Source of the DNA: Deltaproteobacteria bacterium
GTDB lineage: Bacteria; Bdellovibrionota_C; UBA2361; JAAYZI01
Length of the DNA stretch: 15,045 nucleotides
Direction: 5' to 3'
NCBI GenBank assembly: GCA_012514925.1
Contig: JAAYZI010000048.1
Coordinates: forward strand, 1 to 15,045
Of the stretch, positions 8,288 to 14,256 are shown piece by piece. Positions within the stretch are counted from its first letter, which is position 1, and the number at the start of each line of letters is the position of its first letter. The translations under genes and the position numbers were made by a program. The notes beneath the pieces were generated by a model. That model saw only the letters and a program-made list of their open reading frames with translations, ran no database searches and was not told where the DNA came from.

Positions 8288-8659
8288 ATGACAAATGAAA
8301 AAACCGTGTTAGTAGTCGAGGATGATCAAGACACTAGAGACAGCATCTGCACCATGCTGGAAAGCATTGGTTACACACCACTTAGCTTTGACTCGGGCAA
8401 AGCGGCTTTAGCCCAGATCCCCGGCAAAGCAATTTCGGTGGCGCTTCTGGACATCATGATGCCAGAGATGAACGGCTATGAGGTCCTAGATGCCATCCGC
8501 AAGCTCCCCGAATTTGCAACCCTGCCAGTGATTATGGTTACCGCAAAAGATCGAGACAGTGAAATCTTAGAGGGCTACCACTACGGGGCAGACTATTACA
8601 TCACTAAACCCTTTACCCGCAAACAGCTGGAGTACGGACTCAAACTCTTCTTATCATAA
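8288..8659 (+). CDS. Stand-alone response-regulator receiver protein
   Basis: A 123-residue single-domain CheY/Spo0F-like receiver with no output domain. The acidic pocket is D12 and D13 (VVEDDQD), the phosphoacceptor is D55 in LLDIMMPEMNG, the switch threonine is T85 (MVTAKD) and the conserved lysine is K107 in ITKPFTR, so it should be phosphorylatable. It probably relays phosphate or regulates a partner by protein contact. No histidine kinase is encoded nearby. It lies 20 bases upstream of tmk and may be cotranscribed with it, but a functional link to nucleotide or DNA metabolism is not shown. A ribosome site GGAAG precedes the ATG. Confidence 0.93.
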   Translation: MTNEKTVLVVEDDQDTRDSICTMLESIGYTPLSFDSGKAALAQIPGKAISVALLDIMMPEMNGYEVLDAIRKLPEFATLPVIMVTAKDRDSEILEGYHYGADYYITKPFTRKQLEYGLKLFLS

Positions 8660-8679
8660 ATACTCCATCATGCAGTGCT

Positions 8680-9381
8680 ATGATTGTTCAACCTGAAGAT
8701 ATCATCTTTGAAAAACCGCGGGGGTTCCTGGTCTTAGACGGCGCAAACGGCGCAGGCAAAACCACCCTAATGCATAAGTTGGTCGAACATCTCCGCCGCC
8801 AATCCCTACCGGTGCTAGCCACCCGAGAGCCGGGATCTACCAAACTTGGCCAGACGCTGCGCAAGATCCTGCTGGAGTCCGAACCTGATACGGTCGCCCC
8901 GTTAACAGAGGTTTTTCTCTTCGCCGCGGATCGCCATAACCACGTCCAAAAGATAATCCAGCCCGCTTTAGCACGCCGCGAAATGGTTATAAGCGACCGC
9001 TACTATTACTCTACCGCCGCTTTCCAGGGGTACGATCGCATGCTGGACTTACACGCTGTTAGCACCATCAACAGCCTGGCCATAAACGGCTGCTTACCCG
9101 ACTTACTGATACTTCTAGACTTGGATCCCGAAGAGGGACTGCGCCGCACCAAACTGCGCGCTGAGTCAGAGGGCAAAGACGGATTTGAAAGCGAGAGTAT
9201 CGACTTCCACCACCGCTTGCGCCAGGGCTTCATAGAGCTGGCGCGGACCTGCGCTGAACCGGTCTGGGTTGTGGATGCCGAGCAAACTCCCGACTCTATC
9301 TGGAGACAAATCCTGCCGATCATAGAGCGCTGGAGCGCGGCTTTCCAAGAGGTCCAAAGGAATTGCGGGGAGGCACCATGA
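8680..9381 (+). CDS. tmk: Thymidylate kinase
   Basis: Tmk phosphorylates dTMP to dTDP with ATP in the cytoplasm, an essential step to dTTP. The protein has 233 residues, slightly longer than the usual 200-215 because about 15 residues precede the first strand and there is a short C-terminal tail. The P-loop is GANGAGKT (21-28). TREPGST (48-54) is the DRE/TREPGG motif with Ser for the second Gly, and ISDRYYYSTAAFQGY is the dTMP-binding segment. The lid region contains RAESEGKDGFESESIDFHHRLRQGF. The stop overlaps the holB start as ATGA, so the two genes are coupled. No strong ribosome site precedes the ATG. Confidence 0.93.
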   Translation: MIVQPEDIIFEKPRGFLVLDGANGAGKTTLMHKLVEHLRRQSLPVLATREPGSTKLGQTLRKILLESEPDTVAPLTEVFLFAADRHNHVQKIIQPALARREMVISDRYYYSTAAFQGYDRMLDLHAVSTINSLAINGCLPDLLILLDLDPEEGLRRTKLRAESEGKDGFESESIDFHHRLRQGFIELARTCAEPVWVVDAEQTPDSIWRQILPIIERWSAAFQEVQRNCGEAP

Positions 9382-10385
9382 GCTTACCGACCATTGTCGG
9401 ACATGAAATTCAACGCCGTAGGCTGAAACATCTGCTGCACGCCGGAAAACTCCCCACCGCTTTGATCTTTGCCGGCATCCCAGGTATCGGAAAGGTCTTA
9501 GCCGCCAAAGAGCTTATTCGCACGCTCTTTTGCGAACAGCAGGCGCAACCAGAAACAGCTCCTTACGGCGGGTGCGGGTCCTGCCGCAACTGCCAGATTT
9601 TTGATGCTGGTAACCAACCAGATTTTTACCTAATCGACTGTTTGGATAAGGAAACTTGGAATATAGAAAGCTTGCGAGGCTTGCTTTACTCCCTTAACTT
9701 ACGCGCTTTCTCAGGGGCAAGCCGCGTGGTGCTGATCAATAACGCCGAGCACCTCTCACTCCAAGCTGCCAACGCCCTGCTTAAAGCCCTGGAGGAGCCT
9801 CGTCCCAGCACTCATTTTTTCCTGGTTACTTCAAACTGCTCGCGCCTACCCCGTACCTTGGTTTCGCGTTGTCAGGTTTGGTTTTTTGATGCCCTAAAGC
9901 CCTCTGAGATCGCCCTGATCCTACAATCGCAAACTGATACCTCTGCTGCTCTAAGCGGGCCGATCGAAGAGATCGCTTTTTTAGCGGACGGTACGATGGA
10001 TAACATCGGCGCAATCTCATCCAATCTAAGTGATTGGCGGGATCTGCAGAAGACGCTTGAGGGTATTTTTAAAGGCGACATCGACACGGCCCAGAGCGCT
10101 GCCCTACAGCTTAGCCGTGATCGCGACAGCTTGCGCGACAAACTAAAGCTCATGCGCATTTATGCAAGACAACGTATGCGGGAAACTGAGGATCGCAGCA
10201 GACGCTCGCGCTGGGCGGCCTGTGTCGCAAATCTGCTGGAATCCGAACGTTTCATATTCGAACGTAATCTAAACGCCCAATATTTACTCTCCAGTCTTTT
10301 TTTAAGCCTGGCCGCCCATCCCGGGCTGGAGACGTTTACCACTCTCACCAACAGTGATACACTCCTAAGTCGGCATTTTGAATAG
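9378..10385 (+). CDS. holB: DNA polymerase III subunit delta' (clamp loader)
   Basis: HolB is the delta' subunit of the clamp loader that opens and loads the beta clamp. From ATG 9378 it has 335 residues. The nucleotide-binding loop GIPGIGKV (33-40) keeps the Lys but has Val where an active P-loop has Thr/Ser, as expected for a subunit that need not hydrolyse ATP. A zinc site C52, C66, C69, C72 (CGSCRNC) follows. Next come LINNAEHLSLQAANALLKALEEP and LVSRCQVWFF, the latter with the SRC arginine finger. The chosen ATG overlaps the tmk stop by four bases and has GGAGG four bases upstream; the TTG at 9363 is less likely. The gene order tmk-holB-tatD is widespread. Confidence 0.93.
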   Translation: MSLPTIVGHEIQRRRLKHLLHAGKLPTALIFAGIPGIGKVLAAKELIRTLFCEQQAQPETAPYGGCGSCRNCQIFDAGNQPDFYLIDCLDKETWNIESLRGLLYSLNLRAFSGASRVVLINNAEHLSLQAANALLKALEEPRPSTHFFLVTSNCSRLPRTLVSRCQVWFFDALKPSEIALILQSQTDTSAALSGPIEEIAFLADGTMDNIGAISSNLSDWRDLQKTLEGIFKGDIDTAQSAALQLSRDRDSLRDKLKLMRIYARQRMRETEDRSRRSRWAACVANLLESERFIFERNLNAQYLLSSLFLSLAAHPGLETFTTLTNSDTLLSRHFE

Positions 10386-10450
10386 CAGTTACTTAACCAG
10401 ACATCTTACCAGGTTTCTTCGTAGGTCGGGTCAGATGCCTAGAGGCGAGT

Positions 10451-11269
10451 ATGTTAGATTTATTTGACACCCATACCCATCTGGACGCGCCTGAGTTTGA
10501 CCATGATCGCGAGGCGGTAATCGCGCGCGCTCGGGCCGCCGGGGTACGGTACTTTTTGACTGTAGGGGTGGGAGGCGGGTTGGACTCAGCCCGACGTATC
10601 CTGCCTATTATTGCAACGCATGATTTCATTTGGGGTAGCGTCGGGGTGCATCCTCACAACGCCGCTATACCGCTGGATATCGAGGCTTTAAACGAGCTGG
10701 CCTCCCACCCTAAGATAGTGGCAATCGGGGAGACAGGTTTGGATTTTTTCCACGACCACTGCCCACACGAACGCCAGGAGCTGTGGTTTCGCGCCCAAAT
10801 AGAGTTGGCGCTTAGGCTGAAAAAACCCCTTATCATTCATTCCCGAAATGCCGGCCCTACTTGCCTGCGGATCTTAAAAGAGATGCACGCCGATCAGATT
10901 GGCGGCGTTTTTCACTGCTTCAGCGAAGATCAGAGCTTTGCCGCCGAACTTTTTGAGATTAATTTTCGCCTATCCGTTCCCGGAACGGTGACCTTCAAAA
11001 AAGCAGAAACCTTGCGGGAGGTAATAAGGAGCGCGCCCCTGCACCAGATTCTGCTTGAAACCGACGCCCCCTACCTTGCGCCGGTGCCCTACCGCGGCAA
11101 ACGCTGCGAAAGCGCTTATATGGTGGAAACCGCAAAAATGGTGGCTGATCTCAAAGGCCTCCCCCTTGAGGAGCTTGCCGCTCAAACCAGCGCCAACGCC
11201 TTTACCCTTTTCGGTATCAACCCGATACGGGGTGAAAACATTTTAGACGAATGTCGTAGAATGTCGTAG
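10451..11269 (+). CDS. tatD: TatD family metal-dependent deoxyribonuclease
   Basis: A 272-residue amidohydrolase-fold protein of the TatD/YcfH family, 3'-5' exonucleases implicated in DNA repair and quality control. Metal ligands are H8 and H10 (DTHTHLD), the Glu in IGETGLDF, the His in IIHSRNAG, the His in VFHCFSED and the Asp in LLETDAPYLAP. ATG 10451 has GAGGCGAG just upstream. It lies 65 bases after holB and probably belongs to the same transcript. The last codons and stop fall in a tandem 10-base duplication of GAATGTCGTA (11249-11268), which sets the C terminus as CRRMS; without it the frame would continue downstream. The conserved fold ends before this point, so function should not be affected. 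Confidence 0.94.
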   Translation: MLDLFDTHTHLDAPEFDHDREAVIARARAAGVRYFLTVGVGGGLDSARRILPIIATHDFIWGSVGVHPHNAAIPLDIEALNELASHPKIVAIGETGLDFFHDHCPHERQELWFRAQIELALRLKKPLIIHSRNAGPTCLRILKEMHADQIGGVFHCFSEDQSFAAELFEINFRLSVPGTVTFKKAETLREVIRSAPLHQILLETDAPYLAPVPYRGKRCESAYMVETAKMVADLKGLPLEELAAQTSANAFTLFGINPIRGENILDECRRMS

Positions 11270-11312
11270 ACATCTAACATGTCCCGTGATATGTGCAGCG
11301 TGCTATCTTATG

Positions 11313-11414
11313 GTATCCGTCCACATGAATATTAAATTGGGTGATTACAATATGTTACCAGTGCGGTTATCATAAAAAAACGGTTAGATTTTAATTCCAT
11401 GCGTGAATGGTTAC
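11313..11414. mobile_element. 102-bp miniature element with the family's terminal repeats
   Basis: The left end (11313-11334) starts GTATCCGTCCACATGAATAT and resembles the inverted right end of element D at about 18 of 22 positions. The right end (11389-11414), which finishes CATGCGTGAATGGTTAC, matches the inverted left end of D at 22 of 26. Between them are about 50 AT-rich bases without the 18-base box or the 27-bp hairpin. It looks like an internally deleted derivative of the same family. It sits in the 171-base gap between tatD and the phosphofructokinase and ends 26 bases before that gene's start, so it forms most of its upstream region. No clear target duplication is seen. Confidence 0.65.
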
Positions 11415-11440
11415 ATTTTTGTTAATTGGAGTTTAAAAAA

Positions 11441-12676
11441 GTGGAACAGATGAAGGAATCAGTAGTCATCCTCTGCGCGGGCGGACCTGCGCCAGGCATC
11501 AATACCGTTGTGGCAACCGTGGCCAAAAAGTTTCTCAACAACGGCTACGAAGTGATCGGGCTGCACGGCGGTTACGGCCCGCTTTTTAAGGAGGAACAAA
11601 AAAGCGATTTCCTACGAGTTGATATCCGCATGGCTGACCGTATACATAGCCGCGGCGGCTCGGCGCTTAGGATGAGCCGCTATAAACCCAAGGACGAAGA
11701 GTTTAAAACCGAGTTTTTCATCAAACATAATGTTAAACTCCTCGTAACTGTGGGCGGCGACGATACCGCTTCCTCAGCGAACCGGCTATCCAAATTTTTG
11801 GCCGCAAACAAACTAGATGTAGCCAATATTCATGTTCCTAAAACTATCGATAATGACTTGCCCCTGCCGGACGGGATTCCTACTTTCGGATATCAAACCG
11901 CTAAAGAGGAAGGTACCCGCATTACCTTAACCGTCAGCGAAGACGCGCGGACCACCGGAGTCTGGTTTGTCGTGTCCGCTATGGGACGTGAAGCCGGGCA
12001 TTTGGCCTTCGGTATCGGCATGGCCAGCCACGCTGCCATGGTTATTGTGCCGGAAATGTTCAATAAAGTGGAGTGCTCGTTTGACCGCATTGTCCGGCTG
12101 ATGATTTCAAGCATTATTAAGAGGCAGATTTTAGGGCTCGACCACGGCGTCATTATTGTGAGCGAAGGAGTTTTCCACAACCTGGGAGACGCCGAAATCC
12201 GTGAGAGCGGCATTCAGTTCACCTTTGATGAACACGGCCATCCGGAGCTTGGTACGATTTCTAAAGGGCAAGTCTTTAACCAACTGCTGCAGAAACGCCT
12301 AAAAACTCTGGGCCTTAAGATAAAAAGCCGCCCGGAAGATTTAGGCTACGAGCTTCGCTGCGTGCGGCCGATGGGATACGACCTAACTTACTGCACGTCC
12401 CTGGGGACAGGAGTATTCAAGCTCTTTAAGGAGGGAAAGACCGGCTGCATGGTCACCCTGGATAAGAATGAAATGATCGTCCCACTCTACCTTAAAGACG
12501 TTGAAGACCCGATCACCGGTAAAGTCAAGCCACGTCTGTTGAATTTAGAGCGCGACCGGGTCTACAACACTCTAAACGGAATCATGCACTACCTAACCCC
12601 CTCGGATTACGAAGCCGCGCACAAGTGGCTCCCCAATCCGGAGGAGTATGACTTCGCGCGCATACTGGATTGGTGA
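11441..12676 (+). CDS. 6-phosphofructokinase, pyrophosphate-dependent type
   Basis: The enzyme interconverts fructose 6-phosphate and fructose 1,6-bisphosphate in the cytoplasm. The protein has 411 residues from GTG 11441, longer than classical 320-residue bacterial ATP-PFK. It has GGPAPGIN near the N terminus, GGDDT (105-109) and PKTIDND (133-139), then MGREAGHLAFG. In the PFK family Asp at the second position of GGD(G/D) and Lys in P(G/K)TIDND mark pyrophosphate use, so both diagnostic sites indicate a reversible PPi enzyme; this is inference from motifs. I chose GTG 11441 because GGAG lies nine bases upstream; TTG 11426 and ATG 11450 fit worse. A miniature repeat element ends 26 bases before it. 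The gene is followed at once by repeat B, which may also terminate it. Confidence 0.93.
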   Translation: MEQMKESVVILCAGGPAPGINTVVATVAKKFLNNGYEVIGLHGGYGPLFKEEQKSDFLRVDIRMADRIHSRGGSALRMSRYKPKDEEFKTEFFIKHNVKLLVTVGGDDTASSANRLSKFLAANKLDVANIHVPKTIDNDLPLPDGIPTFGYQTAKEEGTRITLTVSEDARTTGVWFVVSAMGREAGHLAFGIGMASHAAMVIVPEMFNKVECSFDRIVRLMISSIIKRQILGLDHGVIIVSEGVFHNLGDAEIRESGIQFTFDEHGHPELGTISKGQVFNQLLQKRLKTLGLKIKSRPEDLGYELRCVRPMGYDLTYCTSLGTGVFKLFKEGKTGCMVTLDKNEMIVPLYLKDVEDPITGKVKPRLLNLERDRVYNTLNGIMHYLTPSDYEAAHKWLPNPEEYDFARILDW

Positions 12677-12684
12677 ATCGGTGA

Positions 12685-12914
12685 GTAACCGTTTGCATGA
12701 ATTTTACTTTCTTTGGAGAAAGTGAAGACTCCGCGCCACCGTCAGTCGTCAGCAAAAACGCTAGGCTCTGCTAACCTGGGTTTTTATTAAACCTTGTCAC
12801 ATATACATATCTCGCGCATTGCCTACTAGTTTAATTTGCCAATCTTTTGCGCGAGATATGCATATGCGACAAGGCCGATATTTAGGTCGTACCGGATTGA
12901 ATGACCTTACGTTT
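12685..12914 (-). repeat. Palindromic repeat, copy B (inverted, distal end missing)
   Basis: Beginning eight bases after the phosphofructokinase stop, GTAACCGTTTGCATG (12685-12699) and a box ACTTTCTTTGGAGAAAGT (12706-12723) match the inverted right end of element D, with the same 6-base spacing between end and box. The 27-bp stem lies at 12792-12818 and 12848-12874, and the small hairpin at 12884-12888 and 12903-12907. Similarity stops after CGTTTTATAT near 12914. About 25 unmatched bases then lead into copy C, so the far end of B has been lost. Orientation is opposite to A and D. Confidence 0.85.
12761..12785 (+). terminator. Terminator-like hairpin inside repeat B
   Basis: CTAGG (12761-12765) pairs with CCTGG (12775-12779), including one G-T pair, across a 9-nt loop, followed by GTTTTT. 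It lies about 85 bases after the phosphofructokinase stop. A run of A precedes the stem, so it could act weakly in both directions. The stem is only 5 bp, so termination is uncertain. Confidence 0.35.
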
Positions 12915-12939
12915 TATATGCGGCTGCCATGTTTACTTT

Positions 12940-13172
12940 GTAATATTACTTTCTCCGGAGAAAGTGAATTTAATTCCGCGCCATTGCCAGCCATCACCAG
13001 AAAGGCTCTGCTAACCTGGGCTCTTATTAAACCTTGTCACGTATACATATCTCGCGCATAGCCTACTAGTTTAATTTGCCAACCCTTTGCGCGAGATATG
13101 CATATGCGACAAGGCCGATATTTAGGTCGTACCGGATTGGATGACCTTACGTTTTATGAAGAAATCTAACAT
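12940..13172 (-). repeat. Palindromic repeat, copy C (inverted, distal end missing)
   Basis: Starts at GTAATATTAC (12940-12949), with a perfect box ACTTTCTCCGGAGAAAGT at 12948-12965. The large stem is 13032-13058 with 13088-13114, and the small hairpin 13124-13128 with 13143-13147. Similarity to D ends near 13172 after AAATCTAACATTG, so about 100 bp of the distal part are absent. The large hairpins of B and C are exactly 240 bases apart, so the two form a partial tandem pair. C and A share the same variant between hairpin and box. The rest of the gap to nuoB (13173-13334) shows nothing recognisable. Confidence 0.85.
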
Positions 13173-13334
13173 TGCCTATATAATTAACATTGCCGAAAGC
13201 CCTTAAAAGGTTTTTGAGTATTTCAAACGTCTTACTGGTTTCTGGCTCTTTATTGCCGCTATTAAAAGAAGACAGATCCATTTCATCTGATACTTTACTT
13301 GCACACCATCGGACCAGCTGCTAGCATCCCGACC

Positions 13335-13874
13335 ATGGCCGCTTTTCCCGATCACAATCCAGGTTACTTCACTTCTAAGCTTGAAGCCGTACTGGGTTGG
13401 GCGCGCAAGTACTCTCTTTTCCCTTACCCGTTCGTCACAGCTTGCTGCGGCATGGAGTACATGTCCCTAAGCTGTGCGCACTACGACACTGACCGCTTTG
13501 GTGCAGCTTTACCCCGTTTCTCCCCGCGCCAGTCGGATCTGATGATGGTAGTTGGCACAGTTAATCATAAACTCGCTCCGGTGCTACTGCGCATCTATGA
13601 ACAGATGACTGAGCCAAAGTGGGTTATGGCTTTTGGGGCCTGTGCCTCTTCAGGAGGATTCTATGATAACTACGCCACCGTCGCCGGTGTAGATAAGATC
13701 ATTCCAGTCGACGTGTACGTGCCGGGCTGCCCTCCCCGCCCTGAAACCGTGCTAGACGCCCTCCTTCACCTACAAAACAACATCTGCTACTCCCGCCAGC
13801 AGATTTGGGCGAAACACGGCGGCAAACAGCCCCACCCCGAACTGCCCCCACTACTTGGAAAACCTGAAGAGTAA
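13335..13874 (+). CDS. nuoB: NADH-quinone oxidoreductase subunit B (orphan)
   Basis: NuoB is the peripheral-arm subunit of complex I that holds cluster N2, the last iron-sulfur centre before quinone. From ATG 13335 it has 179 residues. The N2 ligands are all present: adjacent C37 and C38 (TACCGMEYM), C103 (FGACASSGG) and C132 (VPGCPPRPE). Other family landmarks are DRFG, SPRQSDLMMVVGTV and EPKWVMAFG. An alternative TTG at 13299 would add 12 residues; neither start has a good ribosome site. nuoB normally lies between nuoA and nuoC, but here it stands alone between repeat C and element D. Its stop codon TAA (13872-13874) is part of the terminal inverted repeat of D, so the original C terminus may have differed by a few residues. 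Related small subunits of hydrogenases or formate hydrogenlyase are possible, but the sequence looks like true NuoB. Confidence 0.92.
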   Translation: MAAFPDHNPGYFTSKLEAVLGWARKYSLFPYPFVTACCGMEYMSLSCAHYDTDRFGAALPRFSPRQSDLMMVVGTVNHKLAPVLLRIYEQMTEPKWVMAFGACASSGGFYDNYATVAGVDKIIPVDVYVPGCPPRPETVLDALLHLQNNICYSRQQIWAKHGGKQPHPELPPLLGKPEE

Positions 13875-14233
13875 CCGTTCACGCGTGGAATTAATTTCAC
13901 TTTCTCCAGAGAAAGTAAAACTCATACAAACAGATACCATCACACAGACAGTGTTAGATTTCTCCATATAAAACGTAAGGCCATCCAATCTGGTACGGCC
14001 TAATGTTGGCCTTGTCGCATATGCATATCTCGCGCAAAGGGTTGGTAAATTAAACTAGTGTGGAATGCGCGGGATATGTATATGTGACAAGGTTTAATAA
14101 GAGCCCAGGTTAGGAGAGCCTGGCGTTTTTGGTGATGGCTCTTTGGGAAAATTCTTAGCTGACGGCGGCGCGGAATCGTGGGTGGTAAAACTTCACTTTC
14201 TCCGGAGAAAGTAATATTCATGTGAACGATTAC
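13871..14233 (+). mobile_element. Palindromic repeat element, copy D (complete, with terminal inverted repeats)
   Basis: This 363-bp element fills the gap between nuoB and the convergent VWA gene. Left end GTAACCGTTCACGCG (13871-13885) and right end CATGTGAACGATTAC (14219-14233) are inverted repeats with three mismatches. Inside each end is the palindrome ACTTTCTCCRGAGAAAGT (13899-13916; 14195-14212). Then come a small hairpin AGGCC/GGCCT (13978-13982 with 13997-14001), the large hairpin (14010-14036 with 14066-14092; 27-bp stem, 29-nt loop) and a terminator-like hairpin. It encodes no protein that I believe. Ends beginning GTAA recall IS66-family transposon ends, but no 8-base target duplication is visible. 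Best read as a non-autonomous, MITE-like element. Confidence 0.75.
14105..14130 (+). terminator. Terminator-like hairpin inside element D
   Basis: CCAGG (14105-14109) pairs perfectly with CCTGG (14119-14123) over a 9-nt loop, followed by CG and five T. It lies between convergent genes, downstream of nuoB. The position in the repeat matches the similar stem in copy B. The short stem makes the function tentative. Confidence 0.35.
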
Positions 14234-14256
14234 ATATCTGAGATTTAACTGGGGAT

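Noticed and set aside
12819..13061. 80-codon open frame across repeats B and C
   Set aside because: It lies entirely in the palindromic repeats, and its peptide pieces recur only because the DNA is repeated; no domain or ribosome site.
12685..13172. CRISPR array
   Set aside because: Only two long, internally palindromic units with 240-base spacing; no short regular repeats with unique spacers and no cas genes.
14010..14092. Integron attC site, suggested by palindromes flanking a lone gene
   Set aside because: No RYYYAAC/GTTRRRY core sites at the hairpin ends, no integrase, and the copies have terminal inverted repeats instead.
13871..14233. Target-site duplication around element D
   Set aside because: Flanks CCTGAAGA and ATATCTGA do not match, so I could not confirm transposition by a duplication.
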